From NCBI GenBank assembly GCA_026874595.1, contig CM049314.1, positions 8,238,729 through 8,302,728 of the forward strand: a DNA stretch of 64,000 bases, read 5' to 3'. How positions within the stretch are numbered: position 1 is the stretch's first letter; the number at the start of each line of letters is the position of its first letter. The notes below the pieces were generated by a model. It was not told the DNA's origin, did no database searches, and saw nothing but the letters and a program-made list of their open reading frames with translations. The translations under genes were made by a program, and so were the position numbers. Below, one piece after another: positions 1 to 12,726 of the stretch. Origin of the DNA: Sipunculus nudus (Eukaryota; Annelida; Sipuncula; Golfingiida; Sipunculidae).

Positions 1-41
1 CTGATCTGGAGTCAGACGCGCTACCGTTGCGCCACGGAGTC
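1..41 (-). tRNA. tRNA-Trp (CCA), 5' part only, cut by window edge
   Basis: Read on the minus strand from position 41 downward, the sequence gives an acceptor 5' strand GACTCCG, the universal TG at tRNA positions 8-9, a D arm, and an anticodon stem TCTGA with loop CTCCAGA, whose central triplet CCA (plus-strand 7-9) decodes UGG. The A-box-like stretch TGGCGCAACGG is intact. The variable loop, T arm and 3' acceptor strand lie outside the window, so functionality cannot be judged. It could also be the head of a tRNA-derived SINE, but the close match to a canonical tRNA-Trp favours a genuine gene. Confidence 0.85.
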
Positions 42-3000
42 GTACCTATTCTACTCTGTCTAGCTTGACTACATATATTTAGAACTTGTGCTATGACTAA
101 TCGATGTATATTAGTGTTCTACGACGACACCAGGTTTCGCTTGAGCAGGAAATGTAGTTACTCTTACAGAAACATGGTGGCGCCCCGTGTCCCACCGATA
201 TCTTGCCTGAAGGGTAATCTTTTCTTCAAGGGGGCTATACATTGATCAAAAGTGAGGTCTCGAGCGGGTCGCATCGATGAAAAGTTAAATGTACATTATA
301 AAAAGTTATTACAGACAGAAACACAAGTTTATTCAAATATCTTTTTATTTGATACACACATGATAGATAAAAATTAATTTCTGGAGTGTTGCTACAAAAA
401 TGAAACTATACAGTTTTTCAAGCTTTTAATCCAATATATGCAATGGAACCATGTTCATACGACCAAGTATGGTTGATTTGCTCACAGTCCTGTACAAAGT
501 TATTAGAATGAGGATTCGGTTTTCAGGCAGTTATACTCAAAGTTATACTCAAAGCATTCGTGTAGTTATACTCAAAGCAGAGTGCAAATGTGAGTCACCA
601 GAAACGACCAATCAAGGTGTCAGGAAACATGACGGCATCATACGTGCGCAGCGGCCAGATGTATATTCTACAAGCGGACATGTGGTTCCATATACCTCTA
701 GAAACGATCCGATCTTATTAATATTCACGCATGAGAAAGTTTCTTCAAAATAAAAGTTAAACGAAACAAAGCATACGCACATTAGTCTGAAAAAAAAACA
801 TTATTAAATTGTTTAACGAACTCTGCTTCAGAATAGTAACTACTAGGTAATCAAGTGAATACACCTGGAGGTCAGATAAGGATGCTTCATTACTAAAGTA
901 AAAGGGATTGCTTATAAATCTGAGATAAGCCTAAAATTTTAAACATATATATATATTTTCGATAAATCTTGATAACCCCTCCCCTGACATTATAGCGGCA
1001 ATTTGATAAATGAACACAGAACAGATAAAGCATGACTCTTCCGCCCGAAGTAGGCTAATGATTGCTAATAATGTTCTGTGTCCTTTACAAGTCCCGTAAT
1101 GTATCTCAAATTAAGCTGTCCAGTTTGGTGTCCAATTTAGAATAATTATAACTAGCATTAATATTGTTACGTCTACCTATCACATGCTCTGGACCTGACC
1201 CCTATACCTTCCTTTTCCCATGAGGTTATCACGTTGGAAGACATGGGTCCAATGTATATGCAGGGGTGTATATACGAGGGCAGATGGAATAGCCTACACT
1301 CCGTCACGTCATCGAATTCCTCGATAGACGCCAGGAAGTCAGAAATCCTTGTCGCAAATCGCAGGGACTGATAGGTTGAGTTTATGGTGGCGTTCATTCG
1401 CAAGTGCTGGTATCTAGTGGAAAATTGCATAACTAATTCAGTGGCTCAGAACTATTGATAATAAAAACATTAAAAGTGGCCAAGTTTGTAATTTATGGTA
1501 TTCTGTCACACGGCTACATGCATATTTCTCCATGCAGATAACCATGCAGCCAGACAAAAATGCAAAGACAGATTTATTGCTAATAATCACACACGGGCTG
1601 CAAAATCGTGATCATTAATGGGACTTCGTGGCCCGAGGGGAAGTATGGGGATAACAACCTTAGCTGATGATATCATTTTCTTTCCATACCTGACTTACCT
1701 GACGTGACTTTGTCTTTCCTTTTCTGTACCGTGTACTTTAACCACATAATACCTGTTGACAGGTATATCCACGTTAATCACATTTAGTTCCCCTTCCTTC
1801 TTTTTCAGTTGGTCTTATATAGGTTTCAAGCTGAAAACGACTGCTGTTACAATCATTTTAGTTTCATATTTTTGCGATCGAAATAATTACATGACTGCTG
1901 TATATACAGGAAATCGGTTAGTTTGTCTCTCCATCATGAAGCATCTGTCATTAGAATATTTGTATCTTTAAAATACTGAACATAGGGTTACGCATTGATA
2001 GTGCTCTAGCGATTCTTGTGAATGCGCCAAATCCAGTATCAACTATTAAAATATTAATGAACTTCATGTGGCTTGAGGTTGTTGTTTTATTTTACAAACA
2101 AAAACAAATAATGTGAAATGCATGATGTACACATAAAAATCTTTCGCACATGTTAAAGTTAAACAGTTGTATGATTTAAAGGTCAAAGCTTAAGGTCAAA
2201 TACATACGCTAAGCAGGAGTACGTATTGTTCTAAGTAAAATACAGCAAACTAAGTCAAAAGTGTCCCATTAATGGTATAGATGCTTGGAGCATTAGTAAT
2301 AACCAAAGTTTTAATAAATGTATACAAGTACTTTAATGCAAGGATATGTGTGTTACTAGAAACATCGGAGTAAAATATAATATATTTGTATTTTTACATG
2401 AAGTAACGGAACGAAAGGAATATCATGATTAGGACGTGGAATAAAATTATATTCTATTTAACTGTATAAACCGTTTATTCAAGACAAATTTTGGTTGAGC
2501 CGGGTCATATTTAAGTGATCGGGGTTTCCATATATTTATAGGGGATGGAGCAGTTGAAAGTATATGACTACATGCTTTGTTTGCAGCAATTATCAATAAT
2601 CCTTGCGACTGAAGATCCTATATACTATATATAATATATGCCCAGATTCAAATTTACGATATCCGCCGAGTTCATCCTTCCGACAGGGATCGTTTTTACA
2701 CAAACGAACCTCTTCCAATTCTTGCCAATGCCGGGACTACATGTTTCAACTGTCAAACTTTAAAACATATTTTTTTAAAATTTCAAGGAAAGACCTGTTA
2801 AAATTTCACATGCTTAAAAAATATTACTTTTTCTTCAGTGAATTTCATACCACAACATTATCCATGTTTATGTAATTTGCATTTAAACAATTATTGTCCT
2901 ATACATTCTGAACATTTCCCTCTTCACTACATTTATATATACCTACGCGGTGCTATTATATCTTGAAGCCCCGGTGCATTGTGGGCCTTAAATTTCAAAT

Positions 3001-4718
3001 CCCACTAGCCCTTACTCTTGTGAGTCGATTCTGCGCAGTGTGGGATAGGAGTTCCGATTGCACTTGGTGTGTGGCGACCCCGTGGGAGGTGCTGGAAACC
3101 TCACGGACGCAACGCCGCGCCTATACCTTGGACTCCTGAACCACCCCCGCCTACGACCTTCCGTGCCACGCCAGGGACAAACACACTAACATAATATTAT
3201 GATACATTTATCTAAAACAGATATTCAGCTACCTTGCTATGCGCATTCGTAGTATATGATATCAATTAGGCCATGCATGCACGTATCACTGCACACTTCA
3301 GTAAACTGTCATGATCATAATATATAAGATCATTTCAGTCTCATTTAACATATTGGCATGTTCATTAAACCCATTGCATGCATGTATAAAGGAATGGAGT
3401 AAATAGCCTTTTAGCATGTCTTTTCAGTCTCAATCTGACCACGAGACGTCAAATATTAACATGACTTGTCGCTGTTGTCCACCCACTGATAGAATAATGT
3501 TATTTGTCAGCAATGCCATTAACAGATGTGTCACATGATATAAAAATCCAGTTCTGCTTCTGTCTGGACGTATATTAAAGGGACATAATCAGGAGCTATA
3601 TTATGCCTATTCTTCTAACTATTATTTCAGATTTTCTTTATACAAATGTGTCCCAGCAAAACCGTCCCAGCATACGGTCTCATTTTCTCGCATACGGCTG
3701 TTTGACACCATATTATGGTTCTGCGTGTTGGTAAACAGTCTGATTACCATAACAAGACCGCGTGACCGGTGGTCAGATTAAGAGGGGCAAAACGCGGTGT
3801 TTTAGCCAGCAGAAACATGTATTACATTTTTGGGGGCCAAGTCAGACCGGGCATCTCCTGATTGACACGTGTTTTGGCTCAGCGATGCACACTGCCCGAC
3901 GCGCTTCGTTTATGTTGATAGCTGTCATCGCGCCCGGTCCACTGTTTTCAACTTTGTTTACAGGAGAAAGCAAACGGTTTCAGGGCAATATTTTGGCAGG
4001 TAAACATTTATTTTAAAGAGAAGATGCTATTTTTCGTGTTAACTCAAAATGCTTTATAGGTGATTGGGTCCCTTTAAATATAATACGGGAGTCAGTCAAG
4101 TAGGATTAATAATGATCAATAAAGATATCGTACTAAAATGTAGTTATTTGAATATTTTGTATTTGACAAACGTATACATGGAAATGTATGTTTTAAGAGT
4201 ATGAGAAATTATATTTTTGATACTAGTTTATATGGTTGTATACTTCCTTAGATGCTGCACTTAGGTGTAAAAGTAACGTATTTAAGTGATTTTAAAGATT
4301 TATTGTACATATGTGCATGCATGCCATATTACTCAGCATTCTGTAACTGCGGCAGACGCCATGCACAGCAATTGTGCAGTGTATCATAATAATGACTGTA
4401 CACAACAACATATGTAGACATCGTGGCAGTCTACAGTGATAAGAAAATAACATAGTTTCTTGGTTTTACTTTGCACGTAGCATGCAGTGTAAGGTTGTTA
4501 TTACTTGCTCATATAGCAGTGTACACATTGTTTCCCACGACTGCGGCGCAGTACTAGGCGTTTCTATGGAACGGTGCTTGTGCTGGCTACATGAGTAAAC
4601 CGGACATGTTTTGTCACTTATCAGAGTTCAAACTTCAGCTGTAAGATCTGCGCCAACGACGGAGGGGCATTTTCACATTGCTTGAGTTATCTGGCCAGAT
4701 CGACTGACTCTCTTTCCA
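42..4718. other. Intergenic, no gene supported
   Basis: AT-rich sequence with only short open frames. The longest (451-753 plus, 100 codons; 1173-1430 minus, 85 codons) have no recognisable domain, start context or splice signals that would support them. A truncated GGTGGCGCC motif occurs near 175. A GC-rich island at about 2955-3180 is listed separately. Confidence 0.5.
2955..3180. other. GC-rich island in AT-rich intergenic DNA
   Basis: About 220 bp of markedly higher GC than either flank, with abrupt edges and no open frame of note. Its length and isolation would suit a SINE or another dispersed repeat. I see only a poor B-box-like stretch (GTTCCGATTGC) and no tail repeat, so the class is open. 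Confidence 0.3.
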
Positions 4719-4754
4719 GCATTTCCAGCAGTTCAGCGACACGTTCCTGCAGAT

Positions 4755-5309
4755 ATGGGTAACTCATGCTGCGGCCGTAGGGCCGAGAAATACACGTTTA
4801 AGGAGCCCAGAGTCGAGGCTTCAACAAGAATGTCGGTGTCCAGCAATGGATGGAAAAACTCAAACGGCGTGGAGCCTCAGGTAGAGGTAAACATTGGAGA
4901 TTCAGTTTCTGAAGGCTACAGCAATCCTACTGTTCCGCCAGAATCAGGGGCTGAACCAGCTGCCGACTTTGATCCTGCCAGCCTCCCAGAGGCAATGACT
5001 GAGCAAGATGTGTTAGCAGAAACACAAAATCAGCCCAAGACTGAGGAAGTCGTGTTAGCAGAGGTGAATGGCCAGCTTACGGAGCAGGCAGTGTTAGCAG
5101 AAGCCATCACTCAGGCTGCGACTGGGCAGGCTGTATCAGAGGAAGCAACCAATCAGCCAATGACTGAGCAAACAGTGTTAGCAGAAACAGCCAGTCAGCA
5201 AGAAGCTTTCGCAGAAACCAGTCAGCCTGCGGTGGCTCTAGATACACCTGCGTCCAGTGATCTGCAGGTGGATCTTCCACCGCCAAAGTTTGTTGATGTA
5301 CCGTTATAA
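4755..5309 (+). CDS. Putative N-terminally lipidated, intrinsically disordered repeat protein
   Basis: An uninterrupted 184-codon frame, far longer than neighbouring chance frames and with coding-like composition. The N-terminus MGNSCCGRR fits N-myristoylation at Gly2 plus palmitoylation at Cys5/Cys6 beside basic residues, so a cytoplasmic-face membrane anchor is inferred. Residues 40-80 are acidic and Pro/Ser-rich. Residues 82-150 hold about five degenerate repeats of 13-14 residues (starts at T82, T96, T109, T123, T137) with consensus T-E-Q-x-V-L-A-E-x-x-x-Q. The C-terminus is proline-rich (DLPPPKFVDVPL). There is no signal peptide or membrane helix. The ATG context (G at -3, G at +4) is good, and a polypyrimidine-AG (CTCTCTTTCCAG ending near 4719) suggests a 5'-UTR exon upstream. 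A possible poly(A) signal AATAAA lies at 5632-5637. The layout recalls membrane-anchored acidic proteins such as BASP1 by analogy only. I recognise no family. Confidence 0.65.
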   Translation: MGNSCCGRRAEKYTFKEPRVEASTRMSVSSNGWKNSNGVEPQVEVNIGDSVSEGYSNPTVPPESGAEPAADFDPASLPEAMTEQDVLAETQNQPKTEEVVLAEVNGQLTEQAVLAEAITQAATGQAVSEEATNQPMTEQTVLAETASQQEAFAETSQPAVALDTPASSDLQVDLPPPKFVDVPL

Positions 5310-6272
5310 CAAATCACCGAGCACGTGTACACACTGATGGAATCAGGCATTGATTTTCAATCAAGTGTTTTTATAACAGCTCCGGCTGGTATGCAGTAAA
5401 CGAGCGGCAGAGTCTGACTTTTTACACCGCATGGTAATGTATAAGTGTGCCTGGTATAATATATTTAATTTAATTGATTTAATTCAAATTTGGAGCAAGC
5501 ATTCCAGGACCAATGTCATTCTTTTTGGTGGCATATTAAATATTCTCGTGTATAAGACGACATTTATTTTTTATGGATAAACAATGGACATATATATTAA
5601 TGAATTCAGGATATGGGCATGCAATGTTTTGAATAAACCTGAGCAGAAGACGGCCTGGATTTATACATATCTCGGAGAATATTATGAAGAACCGAAAAGA
5701 AACGTTCAAATGTGCAAAAGAGCTGTATCGACTATAAGACGATGCGACATGGATCACGTATTTTATGTATCTTTTCTCATTGAATCCTCATCATGTTTAA
5801 ACATCAATATATATTATGGTGTGATGTATGTACACATGTATATATTACAGTTAATATTATGTGTATTTTATTTAGGTAGCGCGGAATAGATATAGAGACT
5901 CTGGCACAGATTATATTGAACGTAAGATTAATCTATAAGAGGGAACTTTGGCCATATTATATATATATATATATCATATATATTATATATCATATATATT
6001 ATATTTTAAGGGACCTTTTTAGGCATTAGGGGGATATTTATGGGAATTCATATATGGGAAAATGAAGCCAAAAGGGCATAAATTGGTCTTGAACATGTCA
6101 AAAGTCATTCTAATCTAGACATATAATGGTTGCAAATGGCAAATCGACCAATTTTCAATGTTATATCACTAAAAAATTGTTGAAATATTAGGGGGACCTT
6201 ATATGGTACCCCTTATCTTTAGCGGTCCCCCTACTGCAGCGTTTAAAATGAAATTGGTCTACATAATGACTA

Positions 6273-6333
<61 letters not shown>

Positions 6334-6458
6334 TATATATGTGGACAATGTGACTTTACAGTCGACCTTTATCCTTAATTGCTAGGATACAGTTGTTACG
6401 TCACGTGAATGTTATTGCTGAACAGCCATGTTTGACACACAAACACGCACACACACAC

Positions 6459-6498
<40 letters not shown>

Positions 6499-7452
6499 CT
6501 AAACAATGTTTTAGGAATAAAGGAAGGAATTGAAGTTTAGTCTAGTTTTAACTTAATTTGTAAGAGTGGGGATAGTATATTAATTGAAAAAAAATCTTAT
6601 CTTACGAGTATCTCTGCATGTTATACAGAGAAGAACTGCCATTTTTTAGGTCATACTAATACCTACTTGAGCAACAGCTAGGACACATTTAGGTGTCGTT
6701 GATGCATGAGTAATCCCGCGCATGCATTATATAAGTTTGCAAGTTTAAGCCCATGCTGAGTCCTGAGTTCACACCTATATACTCATATCAGTATTGTGGT
6801 TAAGGGAGTAAATAGTACTGTGACCCCATGAGGCTTACACAAACATAACGAAATATTATGTACTGCTAAATACAATGTTCTGTATAATTATATGTGAGAC
6901 CACAGTCACATGCATGCGAGTAATAAAAGACAATGTAGCAAAGGATAATTAACACAAGATCAGTTGTGACTTCGGTTTGTGATCTTTTCATCTACATAGA
7001 AATTTTGGTATGTAACCACTATATGACATGGTAAAGGTAGACCCATGCATGAGAAAATAGAAATTGAAAGTTGTTTTCCATGCCAGACTTTATAGTAAAG
7101 ACGGAATTATTAGGATTAGAAACGCCAGTTACTCTGTGTTTAATAGAAATGCTTGTGGGGCTGACGGGTTTATGTATACGTTTAGAGCCTTTTAATACCC
7201 ATGCATATATTTCCTTGTACATATTTTGAATCCACTCGTCCCTCAGATTGATGCTGATTCCCCCTTTCCCTTTCATCATTATATGCTTTCTGTTTCAACG
7301 AAACAATTAATTTCTTCAACCTTACGTCGGGTGTCAAAACTTTATTATTTACTGTATTTACATTTTATATGTTTTTCCTTTCAATATAAATTCAAATTGA
7401 TACAGATACACTGTATATATCCTTATCTAACTGATCTTGACCATGAAAGGTA
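5310..7452. other. Intergenic, microsatellite-rich
   Basis: Past the poly(A) candidate at 5632-5637 the sequence is very AT-rich and carries several TA and CA/TA tracts. A short open frame at 5584-5889 has no recognisable content. A possible hairpin of G-rich and C-rich arms lies around 6188-6235. No gene is supported. Confidence 0.5.
6276..6342. repeat. (TA)n microsatellite
   Basis: Almost pure TA dinucleotide run of about 65 bp. Related tracts lie at about 5959-5999 and, with an adjoining CA run, at about 6443-6496. Confidence 0.9.
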
Positions 7453-7454
7453 TA

Positions 7455-7627
7455 CAGTAAAGCCTCGAAAATACGACCTACAATGCGACCTCGATAAGGA
7501 AAAGTAGTCACATTTCTGAGGTGGTCGTCTTATATATGAAGGGCAAAAAAGAATTGTGACCGTGAAAAGTTGATTGTTATTTTTAGGTTGTCGCTAAACA
7601 GAGCTGGCCGGTAAGAGAGGTTTATTG
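7455..7627. mobile_element. 173-bp Tc1/mariner- or pogo-like MITE
   Basis: The left terminus CAGTAAAGCCTCGAAAATAC and the reverse complement of the right terminus, CAATAAACCTCTCTTACCGG, are imperfect inverted repeats of about 23 bp. Both ends are flanked by TA (7453-7454 and 7628-7629), the target duplication expected for Tc1/mariner and pogo/Tigger transposons. No coding capacity. The diverged ends suggest an old copy. Confidence 0.6.
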
Positions 7628-8245
7628 TAATTGTGAACAATATATTTGTAAACACGCAGGCACACCTGCATGTGTCATCATATTCATACATTTATTAATT
7701 ATACAACGTAGGTAAATACAGTTTTCATTCTTTGAACAGAGATCCACTCGTTATATAGTAAAGCATACTTCTGCATGTCGGTATGACAAGTATCAGGGAG
7801 GCCCCGTGACCTCCCGTGTCTGCAAGGAAGCAAAAATCACGTGCTGCTGTCACAGCGGATCAACAAATACCTGCAGAGAACAAGGCCAAAAGTCGAGAAC
7901 TTCATATTAAAGAGGATGTATTTATTGTGATGTGTAATGAGTTGTCGTAAACATGCCAGGTAAAGTTTCCGGGATTCTCTAAACATTTGTCATCTTGTAT
8001 AAACGGTAACATATAGGACACAGTAAATGATATATAAAACAGTAATTTGATATGCCTGGCGTATAATCAGTCGAAAATCCTCTGCGGAATTTGTTCAATG
8101 GTTTGTTGTATCTAATTGACTGTTATCCTTAGAAATTACAGTATCTTATACTTTTATATGCACACAATAAATATATTCATCTATAATTCCGTTTTAATGT
8201 GTAGTGTTATTTTAGTTATATATATCTGTTACACAGATATATAAA

Positions 8246-9727
8246 AGCAGAATATGGGCAGTCGAAAAGCGACAACAGGTATCCGTCAAACACCGCTAGG
8301 TCTTGATAAAGCGAGGGACGAAATGTTTTCTGACATTACAGCCCTCTGAATTTGTGTCATCAGAGATGCCCAAATATCCAAAGATGCATGGACGAACGAA
8401 AGTAAAAGAGTCTATTTTAGTCATGTGTACAAGATCCTAGATCTATGGACATGCAAATTTTAACGCCTATACATCAAACCTCTTCTCAGATAATATAATT
8501 AATGCATAATTGTATTTTACGAAAACATGAGAGTCGGTGGCTCCATCTGTCGTGTGTATGATAAGGCTATCCAAGATGGATGGACATGCAAAATGTCAGG
8601 TCATTACATTGATTGACTCCTGAGGTATGTGTGATTTTCACCAAAAACAGACCTACAGATGGACGCCAGATGAAATGATTGTAGGTGGCGCCATCAGTCT
8701 TATCTATAAGTAAAGCAGTTTAAGTTCTATGGACTTGAAAAAAATTCAAGCTGATACATTCAGCTACTGCGGAGATTAATGCAAAAATGTTTTCTACGGT
8801 TACGTGGTTGTAGGTGGCGCCATCAGTCTCGTGTACGAGAAATCTACCAAAAATGGAGGAAAATGCAAAATTTCAGGCCGATACGCAAAACCACTTTTGA
8901 GAAAAGGGCATTAATGTTTTCTTCGAAAACTTAACGGTAGGTGGCGCCATTAGTCTTGTTAATGAAAATTCCAGCCTGATCCATCCATCCATTCCTGAGG
9001 TATTATGTGCAAATTTCGCCCAAAACATGGATGGACGCTTTGCAAAAATAATTAATGCAGGCTCCATCACTCTTGTGTACGAATTGAAGCTATCCAAAAC
9101 ATGCAACATATCAGGCGGATACATCCAACCACTCCTGAGATGAATGCATGGATATGTATTCTAGGAATACGTGATTATAGGTTGCGCCAGATGTCATGTG
9201 TATACAAGAAATCTAACCAAGATGGAAAGACAAATTTCTGACCTTTACTTGGACCTCTACTGAGTTATGAGTGATTTTCACCAAAAGCAAATGCATGCCT
9301 GAACTCAACGCGAAATCGACTGAAGAAGGCGTCACCAGTAGGCCTATGAGACAAAGGTATCCAAGATCTATGGACATGCACAATTTTAACCCAATGCATT
9401 GAACCAATCACTAAGACGAACAGATGGCAAACGAATGGACGCCACGAAAAAAAATGTTTGTAGGTGGCGCCACCAGTCTCATATACGAGATGGAGAGATA
9501 GACATGCACACTTTCATCCAAATACAAGTGCATTAAACCACTTCCTATATACGGGCTGTTATCACTAAGACATCTAAATTCGTACTGCACATAAAGGATT
9601 GCAGATGGCGCCACCAGCTTTGTTACGCACAAGTTCACATTTGAACAAATAATTATGCGGGGTACGGAAAGATCGATCCAAGGGTCTCAGAGGAGTTATC
9701 CGGAATCTTTGTTTTGGTGGATACAAA
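8246..9727 (-). mobile_element. Degenerate Helitron-like element, family H1
   Basis: It shares its end sequences and its core with the better preserved H1 copies at 38.4-40.8 kb. The plus-strand left end is a decayed hairpin (GCAGTCGAAAAGCGAC) followed by GTATCC; the right end is a decayed version of the H1 terminal hairpin finishing GGATACAA. The core holds at least five copies of the GGTGGCGCCA(C/T)C motif (about 8684, 8813, 8939, 9463, 9602) in units of roughly 130 bp. The 3' CTAG has mutated to CTGC. It appears older than the other copies. Confidence 0.6.
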
Positions 9728-12268
9728 TACATTTCATGGGTATCTACACATATATAGAGCATACAGAGTCTAAAATAATATAAAAGTACAATTCGAATTA
9801 GATACGATTGGAGACAGTAAAGGTCCTAAATTATATGCCCCTGTTACAAATGGAATTCTTAGATTGCTGTCAGACGAAAATATTCGATATCTTAGGAATC
9901 TGAAAATTTAATAGCGCACATAGACTGGCCCAGTCAATGAAATGGCTCTGACAGAGATAACAAACGGCTTTCACAATGTCGCACTTAGTGTCGGTACTGC
10001 TACCAAGCGGCAACTTACATAACTAATTACCATTCTCTGGCCCTCTTATTTCATCGTCTGGTAAACTTGGGCCGTACCGGACAGTCAGCGCCACACATCA
10101 CCGCCTCGCTAAACTAAGGTCTTTCCCAGTGACGTAAGGAGTAATTATAGTGGTCTCTCCCAGAATCTTTATTTTTAACCAACATGGTTAATTCAGTAAC
10201 CGCCTATTGTGGGCTTCCTGCTTGCTATATATATATTCCCATTTTATCAGTTTTTATATGTTTAGGTCCTCGGCTATTTAGTACGGCAAGATTTTTAACA
10301 CCATATAAAACCATCAGCCTCTGTGAGTCAGTGTGTCACCGTTTATCAGACTATTGCTTATCGCAGCAGGCCGGTTTTTAAATGTGTCTCCAGCACAGCC
10401 AATCAGCGTGAGATATTCAGGTCCACACGCGACGAACGCAGTCAAACTGTTATGAATATACCGGCAGACTGAAACGATCACGGCGTTCAGCGTGTTAGCA
10501 ACTCAATAGTGGCAAAACTTTCATGTGTAACTTGAACACAAACAAATACACAGTACAAAATCGATGCGACATTGTCTACAATACACTTTAATTTGCCCAT
10601 GTACCGTATGTTCGAACAGCAGAGATATATCATAGGACACGAAGGTCCATGTATGCCTCCTTTTACCAACGATGCCATTCACAGGAGGCCAGGCGGCCTG
10701 ATATGCAAATACGAGGGAATCGTCAGGTGCCTTGTGACGCCCTCATATGCAAATATCAGGGATTCGCCATACGGACTTTACGGGGCTTTAGTGATAATTA
10801 AGAGCTAGAACTGAGTTACGTCGCGTCTATCGGTACATGGAATCACGTTTCATCTGAAGCATTTTAGCAGTAAACATCGATACACTAAAGCCCAGGATGG
10901 GCTATAGCGCACATTCTGTCTGAGGAACCAAAATGTCAAAAAAATGCCAACAGCTCTTACGGTTCCATCTTGTGGTAGTACGCAGGAAAGGAGAAAGGAA
11001 TCAAAATTGCTGCTTGGTGGCAATATTGGATTTTTTTATGGGAGTGAAATTCATGAACGCACGTACCAACACTTACGGATGGTCAGACGCACCATAAATC
11101 TTATAGTATAGGGAATATAGAGTATATATGTACCCGTCTGGTTGCTACCCCAATCAGTTAATAATTATTTTTTCTTGAAATAAAATGTTCTCATACATTT
11201 TTTAGAGCCTACTATGTAATACGAAATATAGATAAACCGTTTAATTTGGTGTGAACATCCCAATGTATATATCCCATAAACTCTTTAAAAATGATATTAA
11301 TATACATATAAGAATGGACGAAGAAGATAATGGCCGATGACGAAAAAACTTGCTAAAAACTTGCATAACCGGGAAACCCGGTTAATACGGTCCAAATGGC
11401 CGAAAGCGCAAGTACAAGGGCTATGTGTCTCGAAGCAGTGTCGTTCACAAGATCGAGTTCGGCTCTCGAATGGCATGGCTGGGTCTCCGCTGCTGGGACC
11501 GGTGGAAGGAATGTGGGTTGCTTCTGGTTTTGTGGCTGTGCATACTGTAGCTTTCTAAAAAGGGTAACGGCTCGGGATGGACGGTGGCGCCCTCTACGGC
11601 TCCCTGCTTGGCCTGGCGTGGCACTGCGACTGTTGGCTCAGAGAACATGCTTAAGGAGCGCACAGGGCTGAGGTTTGACCGCAGCAACCTGTAGCTGCTC
11701 GATGAGCATAAACCTCTTTTGGTTGTATAACCGTGGGTTGGGGACAAAGACCAGTAGACATGCAAGACAAGTTGATTTAATCTGTTTATTCTTACGGTTC
11801 CTAAATGGAGTGGCTGGCGAACCAGAACAAATAGTATGGTTTGTTCTGTACAACAGTTAATCTTGAAAGTCGTCCTGTTGACTATTGATGTTTGACCAGA
11901 TATAAATATTGCACATGTTAAACTGTCTGCACGTATTCTCTTCATGTTTTGATCTTATATTCAGTTGTTTTCAGCTTTCTTCAGACAGTGGGCCAAAGCG
12001 AGGGCCCCACCCTGAGCATGGGGTTATGTACCCAGACATATGGATCAAGACGCAAAGTAGTCCTACTTGTGTATTAAATATTAAAATACTACCAAATACA
12101 TTTATGAATAGAACTTTTGAAATAAACTAAAAACATGTCTGTTCTCTAAACATGTACCCAAATGAAATAATAAAATACATTTATGGTTTCACAATGCATG
12201 CTCATACATAAACATTAGGTGATATAGGTCAGTCCTGGATTTCCACAGTAACCAGCAGCATGACCATA
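9728..12268. other. Intergenic, possible regulatory DNA; no gene supported
   Basis: Mixed composition. Stretches near 10080-10150, 10380-10800 and 11370-11700 have higher GC than their surroundings. An open frame of 91 codons at 11396-11671 (plus) and overlapping frames on both strands lie in the last of these, but none shows a recognisable domain or convincing splice sites. A GGTGGCGCC motif occurs at about 11583. The octamer pair is listed separately. Confidence 0.4.
10703..10754 (+). promoter_or_regulatory. Two POU octamer motifs (ATGCAAAT) in a short tandem repeat
   Basis: Perfect ATGCAAAT at 10703-10710 and 10747-10754 on the same strand, 44 bp apart. Each sits in a similar context (ATATGCAAATA, then AGGGAATCG or AGGGATTCG). 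The octamer is the classic Oct/POU homeodomain site. Whether it acts here is unknown, and no adjacent promoter or gene is evident. Confidence 0.4.
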
Positions 12269-12276
12269 TATAGCTT

Positions 12277-12607
12277 CAGGGGCGTCAATATAGGGGGGGA
12301 TGGGGGGTATATATACCCCCCACTTTTTGGCAAGGGGGGGATGGTCAATGTAATCATCCCCCCCACTTTTCTAAGAATAATATTATAATATTGCAAATAA
12401 AATATATTAATTAGTTAAAGACGTTGGATCTATTTACTTAATAATGTTATATCTAAACCATGCTTAGATTTCACAAAATAACTTATTTTCTAAAACATTA
12501 TAATAATTTAAAATATTACGTATTTATAATAATTATATATAATTAGAAATATTATATATATATATATATATATATTGTTGAATATGTCACTCAGACACGC
12601 TGAAAAG

Positions 12608-12672
<65 letters not shown>

Positions 12673-12726
12673 ATATGTATATACAAAGTCATCCCCCCCA
12701 CCCTGGAAGAAAAATCGACGCCACTG
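12277..12726. mobile_element. hAT-type MITE, copy 1 (450 bp)
   Basis: It begins CAGGGGCGTCAA and ends with the complement of CAGTGGCGTCGA, short inverted repeats of the CAGNGG type usual for hAT elements. It is flanked by a perfect 8-bp target duplication TATAGCTT (12269-12276 and 12727-12734), the hAT length. The interior is non-coding, with a GGGGGTATATATACCCCC palindrome near the left end, AT-rich DNA, and TA and TG microsatellite tracts near the right end. The sibling copy is at 13945-14460. Confidence 0.92.

Noticed and set aside
5584-5889. 101-codon open frame downstream of the lipid-anchor gene
   Set aside because: It lies in the likely 3' UTR, overlaps an AATAAA signal, and dissolves into low-complexity AT-rich sequence.
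6203-6385. Open frame with a YIYIYI run
   Set aside because: It is a translation of a TA microsatellite.
11396-11945. Overlapping open frames of 91 (plus) and 166 codons (minus)
   Set aside because: A GC-richer patch lengthens chance frames on both strands. There is no recognisable domain, and neither strand has coherent splice or start evidence.
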